A DNA stretch of 64,000 bases from Acinetobacter portensis (GCF_023158935.1 NZ_CP096120.1:1240001-1304000), one strand, 5' to 3'. Positions 1-8,534 are shown, counted from the first letter of the stretch. The notes: generated from the sequence alone by a model not told the origin. A program made the numbers and translations.

Positions 1-141
1 TCACAATAAAGCGTTAGTAAGGTTTGATTGAAAAGTCTAAAAAATAATATAATAAAATAGCCTAAGCAAAATTTTATTTTCTTCAAAATTTAAATATCAC
101 CTATAATAAATAATCTCAAAAATCAAAGACCAAATACTTAT

Positions 142-900
142 ATGATTCTTCATCATGAATTCAATAAAAACCCAAATTTTAGTGATGCCCAAACCATTGT
201 ATTTATACATGGTTTATTTGGTAGTTTAAGTAATTTAGGTATGCTGGCAAGGGCATTTACCCAAACGCATCATGTTGTTCAAATTGATGTTCGTAATCAT
301 GGAAAATCTGAACATTCTAGTGAAATTAACTATCCTTTAATGGCGCAAGATGTACTAGAAACATTAGATCATTTAAATATTCAAAACTTTATTGTAGTTG
401 GTCACTCAATGGGTGGAAAAATTTCCATGAAATTGGCTGAGATTGCACAGAATCGTTTAGAAAAGCTTATTGTGCTTGATATGGCGCCTTATGCTGCTAC
501 ACAGCGTAATCATGATAAAATTTTTGAAGCATTATTTGCTGTAGAAAACGCTCAGATTGAATCTCGCCAAGAAGCATTAGCTATTATGCGTAATCATTTA
601 AAAGAAGAAATGGTCATTCAATTTTTAATGAAATCATTTAGTAAAGGTCATTGGTTGTTTAACGTAAAAGCGCTTTATGATAATTACTCAAATATTTTAG
701 CTTGGGATACTGTACGTAGCGAAGTTCCTGCAATTTTCATTCGTGGTGGCGTTTCACCATATTTAGCGCAAGAAGCACAGCAACAAGCTGTCTATTCACA
801 ATTTCCAAATGCAACTATTGTTACGGTAAATGGTGCTGGTCATTGGTTACATGCTGAAAAAACAAATGAAGTGTTAGAACACATTCAAAGTTTTATTTAA
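142..900 (+). CDS. alpha/beta hydrolase, YbfF-like esterase
   Basis: Cytoplasmic serine esterase of the alpha/beta-hydrolase fold, 252 aa, close to the 254 aa of E. coli YbfF, which hydrolyses short acyl and acyl-CoA esters. The oxyanion HG lies at residues 23-24, the nucleophile elbow GHSMGG puts the serine at 89, an Asp is at 113 (VLDMAPY) and the catalytic His at 234 (GAGHWLH). These match the spacing expected for YbfF. There is no signal peptide. It is transcribed alone and followed by a terminator. It is the last gene before the insertion sequences that stand against dif. Substrate is not predictable from sequence. Confidence 0.9.
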   Translation: MILHHEFNKNPNFSDAQTIVFIHGLFGSLSNLGMLARAFTQTHHVVQIDVRNHGKSEHSSEINYPLMAQDVLETLDHLNIQNFIVVGHSMGGKISMKLAEIAQNRLEKLIVLDMAPYAATQRNHDKIFEALFAVENAQIESRQEALAIMRNHLKEEMVIQFLMKSFSKGHWLFNVKALYDNYSNILAWDTVRSEVPAIFIRGGVSPYLAQEAQQQAVYSQFPNATIVTVNGAGHWLHAEKTNEVLEHIQSFI

Positions 901-913
901 TCTATTCATTTAT

Positions 914-950
914 AAATGCATCTAGAGCTACATATATAGGTGCATTTTTT
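914..950 (+). terminator. Rho-independent terminator of the esterase gene
   Basis: Arms AAATGCATCT (914-923) and AGGTGCATTT (938-947) pair over 10 positions with one G-T wobble and are followed by a short T run. It ends 12 bp before the left end of the first insertion sequence. Confidence 0.7.
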
Positions 951-962
951 AAAGCATTAAAC

Positions 963-2444
963 TGTTATTCACCAATTAAAATGTCTATGCGATAAACCAT
1001 TTTAAATGTCCTGTTTTTAACCACAAGAGTCAAGCACAGGATTTAAATTTCTTTGTCCAATAACAGCTTTCTGAGCTTTACGGCTCGGCATACTTTTCTT
1101 GGCACGGGAACGTTTATTCTGCTTCTCCAATTCTTCATGTTGTTGCTGGATATGCGCCAGGACTGAACCTAACCGTTTATTCTCAACAATCTCATTTTGC
1201 TGCAGCCCAGCCAATTTATTGAAGATGCTGTAGTTGAGCTTTCGTCCTTCATGCATGAGGGCCACAGTGCCATCCGGATACTCCAGAAATGAAACGTATT
1301 GCCCAGCAAGCTTATGATTCAGCTCTGTCGGTTCAAGCAGATAAATACATTTGTCATAGGTAATCGTCAGGTTCTTGGTGACCTTACGCGGTTCCTGCCA
1401 GGTAAAAATATCATCCAGTTCAAGATCAGATTCGGTTAATGGTCGATGCAGGTTCTTTGAGTTTCGCGCACATTTGGCGAACTTCTGATTGAACTGCTCA
1501 ATAAAGCAGGGCAACCAGGCATTTGCTTCTGCAATCGAACAGATGCCTTCCAGGCGCATCTCCTTGATCAAACGGTCCTGAAGGGTTCTATTCGCTCGCT
1601 CTACGCGACCTTTGGCCTGGGGTGAATTGGCGAAGATAATATCAATGTTTAACTCATTCAGAATCCGCCCAAATTGCGTGATCTGGCTGTCTTGCCTGGA
1701 TTTCTGGTTGACTCTAAATACCGAGTGTTTATCGCTATAAAAGGCCAAGGGCTTGCCGTATTGCTCAATGTAGGCTCGGGTTGAAAGCATATAGTCAAAG
1801 GTCGTTTCAGCCTCACAAAAGCGTAGATGCAACAGCTTGCCGGTAGCATCATCGATATAAACCAGCAAACAGCATTTGGTGGCTCTTCCTTCAAACCAGT
1901 CATGATATGAGCCATCAATCTGGATCAGCTCACCGAAGCAATCACGGTTATAGCGTGGCTGGTATGGGCGTTTTAGACGTTTGGATCGCGGAATCCAAAG
2001 GTCATTTGCAGTCATCCAGCGCCGAACCGTTTCTACCGGGATATTCAGGTCAAACATGCTGCTGAGCTTCTCATGCGCCAAGGTAGGTCCAAAGCCCAGC
2101 AGATGTTCAGAAATAATGGAAAGACATTGCGATTTTAATAAATCGTCATGGCGATGATGGCCCGGTTGACCACGACTGGCATGCGTCATGCCTGAAACAC
2201 CATCTTGATTGAGCTTCTGCAATAACCGGGTAATTTGACGGGTGGAAAGATTCAGGATTTCAGCAGCACGGACTTGGGTAATACGATGATCTCGAACGTC
2301 TTGCAGAACTGCAAGACGTTGAATTTCTTTGTCAGACATAGTGATCAGCATCTATATTTTATATCCAGTCCATGGTGATAAAAACCATCATAAACCAGAC
2401 ATTTTTATTGGTGAGAATATAGACACTTTAAATGGGTTCTAACA
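963..2444 (-). mobile_element. Insertion sequence, IS1202/ISNCY type, outer copy (1482 bp)
   Basis: Ends are imperfect inverted repeats: 963-985 begins TGTTATTCACC and the complement of 2422-2444 begins TGTTAGAACCC; 17 of 23 positions agree and both finish in TGTC. A second AAATGTCC-like motif lies just inside each end, probably extra transposase sites. The 5 bp outside are TAAAC (958-962) and AAAAC (2445-2449), a near-match target duplication. It carries one transposase gene. Its length equals that of the inner copy at 2473-3954. Family assignment rests on the protein and on the dif-adjacent position known for IS1202-type elements in Acinetobacter. Confidence 0.85.
1017..2351 (-). CDS. IS1202/ISNCY-type DDE transposase (outer copy)
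   Basis: Full-length 444-aa transposase. An N-terminal helix-turn-helix (about residues 6-60, with RAAEILNLSTRQITRLL) is followed by an integrase-like catalytic core. The DDE residues are visible as D146 (IQIDG), D207 (FYSDKHS) and E251 (KGRVERANRT). A basic C-terminal tail follows. A second start four codons in (MSDKE) is equally possible. It is closely related to the product of 2522-3859 but clearly diverged, so the two elements are separate arrivals rather than a recent tandem duplication. No internal stop or frameshift was seen, so it may be active. Confidence 0.9.
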   Translation of the reverse strand: MLITMSDKEIQRLAVLQDVRDHRITQVRAAEILNLSTRQITRLLQKLNQDGVSGMTHASRGQPGHHRHDDLLKSQCLSIISEHLLGFGPTLAHEKLSSMFDLNIPVETVRRWMTANDLWIPRSKRLKRPYQPRYNRDCFGELIQIDGSYHDWFEGRATKCCLLVYIDDATGKLLHLRFCEAETTFDYMLSTRAYIEQYGKPLAFYSDKHSVFRVNQKSRQDSQITQFGRILNELNIDIIFANSPQAKGRVERANRTLQDRLIKEMRLEGICSIAEANAWLPCFIEQFNQKFAKCARNSKNLHRPLTESDLELDDIFTWQEPRKVTKNLTITYDKCIYLLEPTELNHKLAGQYVSFLEYPDGTVALMHEGRKLNYSIFNKLAGLQQNEIVENKRLGSVLAHIQQQHEELEKQNKRSRAKKSMPSRKAQKAVIGQRNLNPVLDSCG

Positions 2445-2472
2445 AAAACATTAAATGGGTTCTAACAAAAAC
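2445..2472. repeat. Leftover IS end between two AAAAC repeats
   Basis: The 28 bp between the two elements read AAAAC, then an 18-bp copy of the outer element's right end (2450-2467, ATTAAATGGGTTCTAACA), then AAAAC again. With the preceding IS end this makes a 23-bp near-perfect direct repeat (2427-2449 and 2450-2472). It is best read as the scar of a lost insertion sequence or a local slippage duplication. Confidence 0.75.
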
Positions 2473-3954
2473 TGTTATTCCCAAGTAGAAATGTCCTACC
2501 TAATAACCAAATAGAAATGTCCTATACAGGACTTTCCAAGTCAAGCACAGGATTCAGATTTCGTTCTTTGATTGCTGTTTTCTGTGCACGTCTACGTGGC
2601 ATCTTTTGAGAACGATTACGTTTGTTTTGCTGTTCCAATTCTTCATGCTGTTGCTGGATATGAGCCAAGACTGAACCCAAACGTTTATTCTCAACGATCT
2701 CTCGCTGGTTGAGCTGACTTAACTTATCGAAGATGCTGTAATTGATCTTCCGACCTTGATGCTCAATCGCTACCGTACCATCAGGGTATTCCAGAAATTC
2801 AAGATATTTACCGATTAGCCTCTGATTTTCCTCTGTATTCTCCAGGAGATATACGCATTTATCATAAGTAATGGTCAAGCTATTCGTGACTCTACGGGGT
2901 TCACGCCAGGTAAAAACATCATCTAATTCCTCAGCTGTTTCAGTGACAGTCCGGTGTAGATCCTTGGGATTAAAAGCCATCTTGGCAAATTTACGATTAA
3001 ACTGCTCGATAAAGTAGGGTAACCACTTATTCGCATCTGCAATCGAATTGATACCCTCCAGGCGCATTTCCTTGATCAGACGGTCCTGAAGGGTTCTGTT
3101 GGCACGTTCTACGCGACCTTTGGCCTGGGGTGAGTTAGCGAAGATGATATCGATATTGAGGGTACTGAGTACGCGTCCAAACTGGGTAATCTTGCTGTCT
3201 TTCTTGCTGCTTTGATTCACCCTAAAGACTGAATGTTTGTCGCTGTAAAACGCTAAAGGCTTACCATGCTGTTCAACATACAAGCGTGTCGAAATCATAT
3301 AGTCAAAGGCTGATTCTGATTCACAGAAGCGTAAATGCTGCAATTTGCCTGTGGCATCATCGATAAAGACTAGCAGACAGCATTTAGCGGCTCTTCCTTC
3401 AAACCAGTCATGGTGTGAGCCATCGATTTGTACCAGTTCACCATAACAATCTCGGTTATATCGAGGCTGATATGGGCGTTTCAGGCGCTTGGAGCGAGGA
3501 ATCCATAAATCGGCTGCAATCATCCAGCAACGCAGGGTTTCCACTGAAAGATCGAATCCATGAACGGTAGTGAGCTTTTCATGCGCTAAAGTGGGTCCGA
3601 AACCATGGAGTTGATCCGAAACAATATTGAGGCACTTGAGTCTGAGTTCTTCAGGAAGTTTGCAGTTGCTGGTTTGGCCACGACCAGCATGGGCTAATGC
3701 AGCTGGGCCTTGAGCTTTGTATTTCTGCAGTAAGCGTCTGATCTGACGTTCTGAAATATGAAGTAGCTGAGCAGCCTGGGATTGAGTTATGCGTTGATCG
3801 CAGATTTCCTGCAAGACCGACAATCGTTTAAGTTCTTTATCCGACATAGACACCAACATATCAAACCGTCCGCTTCAATAATCGCAAAAGTGCATATTCT
3901 AAAAGCGGACATTTTTACTTTGGAGAAACCGGACATTTCTATTTTGGGCTTACA
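2473..3954 (-). mobile_element. Insertion sequence, IS1202/ISNCY type, inner copy (1482 bp)
   Basis: Left end 2473-2496 and the complement of right end 3931-3954 agree at 19 of 24 positions, both starting TGT and ending TAGAAATGTCC. Exact 5-bp target duplications AAAAC flank it (2468-2472 and 3955-3959). The right copy touches the XerC arm of dif, so the element sits exactly 5 bp from the Xer site. Subterminal repeats of the AAATGTCC motif occur inside both ends. Because new copies would enter next to dif, this is inferred to be the younger of the two elements. Confidence 0.9.
2522..3859 (-). CDS. IS1202/ISNCY-type DDE transposase (inner copy)
   Basis: Full-length 445-aa transposase with the same plan as its neighbour: helix-turn-helix near residues 20-45 (SQAAQLLHISERQIRRLL), catalytic D146 (VQIDG), D207 (FYSDKHS) and E251 (KGRVERANRT), and a basic C-terminus rich in Arg/Lys. 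The core regions are nearly identical to the outer copy, while the N-terminal DNA-binding part and C-terminal tail differ more. The alternative start is MSDKE at residue 5. The reading frame is intact. Confidence 0.9.
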   Translation of the reverse strand: MLVSMSDKELKRLSVLQEICDQRITQSQAAQLLHISERQIRRLLQKYKAQGPAALAHAGRGQTSNCKLPEELRLKCLNIVSDQLHGFGPTLAHEKLTTVHGFDLSVETLRCWMIAADLWIPRSKRLKRPYQPRYNRDCYGELVQIDGSHHDWFEGRAAKCCLLVFIDDATGKLQHLRFCESESAFDYMISTRLYVEQHGKPLAFYSDKHSVFRVNQSSKKDSKITQFGRVLSTLNIDIIFANSPQAKGRVERANRTLQDRLIKEMRLEGINSIADANKWLPYFIEQFNRKFAKMAFNPKDLHRTVTETAEELDDVFTWREPRRVTNSLTITYDKCVYLLENTEENQRLIGKYLEFLEYPDGTVAIEHQGRKINYSIFDKLSQLNQREIVENKRLGSVLAHIQQQHEELEQQNKRNRSQKMPRRRAQKTAIKERNLNPVLDLESPV

Positions 3955-3959
3955 AAAAC

Positions 3960-3987
3960 ATTTCGTATAATGTATATTATGTTAAAT
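3960..3987 (+). other. dif: Chromosome dimer resolution site dif (XerC/XerD)
   Basis: The 28 bp consist of XerC arm ATTTCGTATAA (3960-3970), 6-bp centre TGTATA (3971-3976) and XerD arm TTATGTTAAAT (3977-3987). The centre and XerD arm equal those of E. coli dif as I recall it, and the XerC arm is of the Acinetobacter dif/pdif type. Being bordered by core chromosomal genes, this is most likely the chromosomal dif and so marks the terminus. A partial second copy of the XerD-arm side lies at 3994-4005. Confidence 0.9.
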
Positions 3988-4189
3988 TGAATATTATGTA
4001 AATTGCCTATTCACATACTATTTATAATGATCACCTAATTATTAGAATTTAACGAATAGATATTTATAAAAAATGTTAGCCAAAAGATAATCTGTTATTT
4101 TCCATCTTAATTACGTTTAAACTTTAACGCTCTCGTATTTCAGTTCGCTCAGGTTATAATGATGACCTCCCTGAAAATGTTGATCTGTT

Positions 4190-4426
4190 ATGAACTCTTC
4201 CAATGACCCGTTACACGGCAAAAAGCTTGCTGATATTTTGGATGAATTGCTGGATTACTACGGAGGTTTTGAAGGTTTAAGTCATAAAATTGAAATTAGA
4301 TGTTTTTGTATAGATCCAAGTGTTAAATCATCATTGCGATTCTTGCGCACTACACCATGGGCACGTGAAAAAGTAGAAAACTTATATTTGTATGTTTTAC
4401 GCCAAAAAGCCAAACAGAAATCTTAA
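4190..4426 (+). CDS. VF530 family (DUF2132) DNA-binding protein
   Basis: Small 78-aa protein with the full VF530 signature: DPLHG near the N-terminus, LLDYYGGFEGL, IRCF and SSLRFLRTTPWAREKVE. The family is named after Vibrio fischeri VF530, a small alpha-helical fold reported to bind DNA; its cellular role is not established. The gene stands alone, 200 bp from dif. The 330 bp upstream (3860-4189) hold the IS right end, dif and presumably its promoter, with no other gene seen. A perfect hairpin follows. Confidence 0.9.
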   Translation: MNSSNDPLHGKKLADILDELLDYYGGFEGLSHKIEIRCFCIDPSVKSSLRFLRTTPWAREKVENLYLYVLRQKAKQKS

Positions 4427-4478
4427 CAATCAAAATTTAGCAGCTATATTGAACTTAAATAAAATGGCTATTTGTGTA

Positions 4479-4515
4479 AAATTAAGCATAATGTTAATAA
4501 CATTATGCTTAATTT
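4479..4515. terminator. Bidirectional terminator, perfect 18-bp arms
   Basis: Arms 4479-4496 and 4498-4515 are exact reverse complements with a single base between them; ends are A-rich on one side and T-rich on the other. It lies between convergent genes (VF530 and the transketolase operon) and would serve both strands. The almost loopless symmetry is unusual for a simple terminator. Confidence 0.75.
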
Positions 4516-4530
4516 AGCGATGAACTAATT

Positions 4531-5538
4531 TTAAGATTTTAAGTGTTTCTTAATTTTATCCTTGACTGCTTCTGTTGAAATTCCATATCGATCATGCAAT
4601 GTTGGTAAAGCACCCGCATCCAAAAATGCATCAGGTAAACCAATCATATCAAACTGTGGATGTAAGCCATTTCTTAAAAGAAGCGTTCCAACAGCTTCTC
4701 CTAAACCACCAATTACAGAGTGATTTTCAGCGCTAAGAACTGGTCGTCCACCTTTAGAAACCTCATTTAAAATTGTTTTCTCATCTAAAGGTTTTATTGT
4801 TGGTACATGCAAAACTGAAACTTCAATGCCTTCTTTTTCAAGTTCCTCCGCAGCCTCTAGAGCTCGCATAGTTAACAATCCTGTCGAGATAATTAAAATA
4901 TCCTTGCCTGGTTTAATAACTTGAGCTTTACCAAGTTTAAACTGGTAATTATATTTATCTAACACGAGTGGAACTTGACCTCGTAAAAGACGCATATAAA
5001 CTGGCCCTTGATGAGCCGCAATCTGAGGTATCACCTGTTCAATCTCTAATGCATCACATGGATCAATAATCATAAGATTTGGCATTGCTCTGAAAATTGC
5101 AATATCGTCTGTAGCTTGATGACTTGGACCATATCCTGTAGTCAAGCCTGGAAGAGCCGCTACAATTTTGACATTAAGGTTATCTTCTGCAATTGCCATA
5201 CAGATAAAGTCATAAGCACGACGAGATGCAAATACGGCATAAGTTGTTGCAAAAGGAATAAATCCTTCTCGTGCCAATCCAGCTGCTGCACTCATTAAAA
5301 GCTGTTCAGCCATACCCATTTGGAAAAATTTATTTGGATTTTCTTTTGCAAAGATATGTAAATCCGTATATTTAGATAAATCTGCAGATAAACCAACCAC
5401 ACTAGAATTCTCTTTTGCTAAAGCATTTAATGCATGTCCAAACGGTGCAGATTTTGTGGGTTGTCCTTCATTAGCAATTGACGCAATCATTGCTGAAGTT
5501 GTAAGTTTTTTCTTAGGTAAATTTTCTACTGTACTCAC
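4531..5538 (-). CDS. Transketolase, C-terminal subunit
   Basis: 335-aa second half of a two-subunit transketolase: pyrimidine-binding domain (about 18-185) and C-terminal domain (about 200-325). It shows VVGLSADLSKYTD near residue 50 and the RLLRGQVP segment near 184. It forms the ThDP active site with the N-terminal subunit encoded 11 bp upstream. Transketolases move a two-carbon ketol unit from a ketose to an aldehyde. Split forms serve dedicated catabolic routes, for example apulose-4-phosphate and sulfo-sugar pathways, while the single-chain enzyme serves the pentose phosphate pathway. It is the last gene of the SDR-MFS-transketolase operon. The exact substrate is unknown. Confidence 0.85.
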   Translation of the reverse strand: MSTVENLPKKKLTTSAMIASIANEGQPTKSAPFGHALNALAKENSSVVGLSADLSKYTDLHIFAKENPNKFFQMGMAEQLLMSAAAGLAREGFIPFATTYAVFASRRAYDFICMAIAEDNLNVKIVAALPGLTTGYGPSHQATDDIAIFRAMPNLMIIDPCDALEIEQVIPQIAAHQGPVYMRLLRGQVPLVLDKYNYQFKLGKAQVIKPGKDILIISTGLLTMRALEAAEELEKEGIEVSVLHVPTIKPLDEKTILNEVSKGGRPVLSAENHSVIGGLGEAVGTLLLRNGLHPQFDMIGLPDAFLDAGALPTLHDRYGISTEAVKDKIKKHLKS

Positions 5539-5549
5539 TTGTGCTCTCC

Positions 5550-6395
5550 TTATTTACCATAGTGGGTTAGAATATTTAAAGCTTCATCCCATTCATGTTC
5601 ATCTACACGAATGAAATGTGTTTTTTCACGGCTTTCTAAAAATGAAACGCCTTTCCCCATTTTGGTGTCACAAATAATTACTCTTGGGTTCTTTCCTTTG
5701 TGATTTCTTGCATTATCAAATGCTTCTAGCAAATCCTCAACCTCATTACCATCAACTCTTTGGGTATACCAACCGAATGATTCCCAACGATCTACAATTG
5801 GTTCAAAAGCAAGAATGTCGCTAGAATGTCCATCTGCTTGTTGATTATTAACATCAATAATCGCAATTAAATTATCTAACTTCCAATGTGATGCAGACAT
5901 CACTGCTTCCCATGTAGATCCTTCATTTAACTCACCATCTGACAATAAATTATAAACAAAGGCATTTGAGTTTTTCTGTTTTAAACCCAAACATGCTCCA
6001 ACTGCAATTCCTAAACCATGACCTAAAGATCCACCTGTAATTTCCATACCAGGTGTATATGACGCCATTCCTGACATTGGTAATCGACTGTCGTCAGATC
6101 CGTATGTTTCTAACTCTTCCAAAGGAATAACGTTTGCTTCAATGAGGGCTGCATATAATGCAATCGCATAATGACCAATAGAAAGATAAAATCGGTCACG
6201 CCCTTCCCACTCTGGGTTTTCTGGCTGATATTTCATTGCATGGAAATAAGAAACGGCAAGTAAATCTGCTGCACCTAGCGCTTGGCCTACGTACCCTTGG
6301 CCTTGTACTTGCCCCATACGTAAAGCATGTTGACGAATATTGTAAGCACGTTGTTTTAACTCGGTAATTTGATGCAATCTATTAATTTTTAACAT
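5550..6395 (-). CDS. Transketolase, N-terminal subunit
   Basis: 281-aa ThDP-binding half of the split transketolase. Visible are the H75 region (SIGHYAIALYA), TGGSLGHGLGIAVG at 120-133, and the ThDP/Mg motif SDGELNEG (152-159) ending in DVNN near 181-184. Single-chain transketolases have about 660 aa; this protein plus its partner totals 616, so both halves are complete. It follows the MFS gene by 14 bp and the C-terminal subunit follows by 11 bp, which implies co-translation and a stable complex in the cytoplasm. Confidence 0.87.
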   Translation of the reverse strand: MLKINRLHQITELKQRAYNIRQHALRMGQVQGQGYVGQALGAADLLAVSYFHAMKYQPENPEWEGRDRFYLSIGHYAIALYAALIEANVIPLEELETYGSDDSRLPMSGMASYTPGMEITGGSLGHGLGIAVGACLGLKQKNSNAFVYNLLSDGELNEGSTWEAVMSASHWKLDNLIAIIDVNNQQADGHSSDILAFEPIVDRWESFGWYTQRVDGNEVEDLLEAFDNARNHKGKNPRVIICDTKMGKGVSFLESREKTHFIRVDEHEWDEALNILTHYGK

Positions 6396-6409
6396 GATAT
6401 TTTCTCTTA

Positions 6410-7708
6410 TTAGCGATTAACAAGTTTTGCCGGAACACGTAGCACTAAGGTCGCACCGATCAGTAAAACTGCTGTAATTAAGAACATTCCAATAGCATTT
6501 GAGCCTGTATTTGTTGTAATCCAACCAATTAAGAATGGTGAACAAAATCCTGCGAGGTTAGCAAAACTATTAATACCTGCAATGCCTGCTGCGGCAGAAA
6601 CACCACCTAAAAAATTAGTTGGTAACATCCAAAATAATGAAGATGCAGCAAGAACACCTGAAGCAGCTATGCATAAGAAGATGAGTGATAACGTTAAATT
6701 TGAGGCAAATAATGTTGCTAAAGTAAGTGCAGCAGCACCAGCACACATGGGTATAACTAAGTGCCAACGACGCTCTCTAAAATGATCTCCGCTGCGACCG
6801 GCCAATAGCATTACAACAATTGCACACATATAAGGTAAGCTTGTTAATAAGCCAATATGCCAATTATCACTAATACCTGAGTTTCGAACTAAAGTTGGAA
6901 GCCAGAACGTTATCGCGTATTGCCCCATTACGACACAGAAATAAATACATGCTAATAACCATAAGCGCTTATCTCGGATGAAATCTTTAATTCCGTTATG
7001 CCCTTCTTTTTGCTCATTATCTTGTGCAATTTCACGCTGAACTAAATTTTTCTCAGCACTTGTTAACCAATGTGCATCTTGAACAGAATCTTTTAATACA
7101 GCCAATACAAAGAAACCAACTATGACTGTAGGTAATGCCTCAAGTACAAACATCCATTGCCAACCATGCCATCCTTGAACATTATTCATTTGATCCATGA
7201 TTAAACCTGATAATGGACCACCAATCATTCCTGAAATTGGAATTGCGATGAACCACAATACAGTCATACGAGCACGACGATAAGATGGAAACCAATATGT
7301 AAGATAAAGCAGTAAACCAGGCGCTAAACCAGCCTCAGCAACACCTAGTAAAAAACGTAAAGTATAAAATTGCCATTCTGTTTCTACAAAAGCGAAACAA
7401 CCTGACAAAATACCCCATGTAATCATAATTCGAGCAATCCAACGGCGAGCTCCAACCTTATGAAGAACAATATTGCTAGGTACTTCAAATAAAAAATATC
7501 CTAAAAAGAAGATGCCGGCACCTAAACCATATACAGCTTCACTAAACTGTAAATCACTCATCATTTGAAGCTTGGCAAAACCAACATTTACTCGGTCTAA
7601 GTAAGCACAGAAATAACAAAGCATTAAAAATGGCATTAGCCTAAATGCAATTTTCCGATATGCAGATTTACGAATAGTATCTGTATCAGATGAAAGTATA
7701 GTATCCAT
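6410..7708 (-). CDS. MFS transporter, anion:cation symporter (ACS) family
   Basis: 432-aa inner-membrane carrier with about 12 hydrophobic segments and the ACS-type start LCYFCAYLDRVNVGFAKLQM, similar to the glucarate, tartrate, phthalate and hydroxyphenylacetate importers. These usually bring in organic acids with protons. It lies between the SDR gene and the transketolase pair in one operon, so it probably imports the compound those enzymes degrade. This argues for an acidic or sugar-acid-like substrate rather than a phosphorylated one. Family is clear; substrate is an inference. Confidence 0.85.
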   Translation of the reverse strand: MDTILSSDTDTIRKSAYRKIAFRLMPFLMLCYFCAYLDRVNVGFAKLQMMSDLQFSEAVYGLGAGIFFLGYFLFEVPSNIVLHKVGARRWIARIMITWGILSGCFAFVETEWQFYTLRFLLGVAEAGLAPGLLLYLTYWFPSYRRARMTVLWFIAIPISGMIGGPLSGLIMDQMNNVQGWHGWQWMFVLEALPTVIVGFFVLAVLKDSVQDAHWLTSAEKNLVQREIAQDNEQKEGHNGIKDFIRDKRLWLLACIYFCVVMGQYAITFWLPTLVRNSGISDNWHIGLLTSLPYMCAIVVMLLAGRSGDHFRERRWHLVIPMCAGAAALTLATLFASNLTLSLIFLCIAASGVLAASSLFWMLPTNFLGGVSAAAGIAGINSFANLAGFCSPFLIGWITTNTGSNAIGMFLITAVLLIGATLVLRVPAKLVNR

Positions 7709-7784
7709 TTAATGAGTCCCTTTATCTAAGACTACAATATCCTCTTGTAGTCTTAATTCTATTTATTATTCAATAATATAGTTT

Positions 7785-8534
7785 TTAATGAATAAGCATT
7801 CCGCCATTTACATCTAGTGTTACGCCGGTTAGATATGTTGATAAGTCACTCGCTAGAAATAATGCAGCATTTGCAACATCTTGAGCTTGACCTAAGCGAC
7901 CTAATGGGATTCCTGCAAGAATGTCATGACGTCTATCATCATTCATTAATCCACTCGTAATATCTGTTTGAATAAGCCCCGGAGTAAGAGAATTCACACG
8001 AATATTATCGGAACCAAATTCTCGTGCCATAGCTTTCGCTAATCCCAAAACACCTGCTTTTGCAGCACTATAGTGTGGACCACCAAAAATACCGCCACCA
8101 CGTTGTGCTGAAACTGAAGATAAGCAAACAATACTTCCTCCTCCACGTTCCTTCATTGATGGGATAACTGCTTGAGACATTATGAGCGTGCCACGTAGAC
8201 TTACATCTAAAATTCGGTCATAGTCATTTCTTTTAATATCAAGTGTTTTTACAGGCTGAGTTATACCTGCATTATTTACTAAGATATCAATTTTTCCATA
8301 TTGCTGAAGAGCTTGATCAACTGCTGCATGTGCTTGCTCTTCATTTGCAACATTTGCAGCTAAGCCCAAATGCCCTTCACCTAGAGCTTTTGCAGCTTTT
8401 TGGCTTTGGATAATATCCAAATCGACAATAATAATTTTTGCACCTTGCTTCGCAAAAGTCTCGGCTGTTGCTCGACCAATACCGCGCTCTGATGCTGCAC
8501 CTGTAATTAACGCTACCTTCCCTTGTAGTAACAT
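7785..8534 (-). CDS. Short-chain dehydrogenase/reductase (FabG-like)
   Basis: 249-aa classical SDR: cofactor motif TGAASERGIG (11-20), NNAG at 87-90, catalytic serine near 139-140, and Y155/K159 (YSAAK). D38 after the second strand suggests NAD(H). It is the first gene of the operon and would oxidise a hydroxyl of the imported compound to the ketone that the transketolase downstream can cleave. FabG itself is unlikely because the gene is tied to a catabolic operon and to a divergent LysR gene. Confidence 0.85.
   Translation of the reverse strand: MLLQGKVALITGAASERGIGRATAETFAKQGAKIIIVDLDIIQSQKAAKALGEGHLGLAANVANEEQAHAAVDQALQQYGKIDILVNNAGITQPVKTLDIKRNDYDRILDVSLRGTLIMSQAVIPSMKERGGGSIVCLSSVSAQRGGGIFGGPHYSAAKAGVLGLAKAMAREFGSDNIRVNSLTPGLIQTDITSGLMNDDRRHDILAGIPLGRLGQAQDVANAALFLASDLSTYLTGVTLDVNGGMLIH

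Noticed and set aside
963-3954. Composite transposon formed by the two insertion sequences
   Set aside because: Only 28 bp lie between them, with no cargo gene; each has its own flanking repeat, which fits separate arrivals.
3960-3987. Plasmid pdif module integrated in the chromosome
   Set aside because: Only one Xer site is seen, it is not paired with a second inverted site around a small gene module, and the flanking genes are core. A chromosomal dif is simpler.
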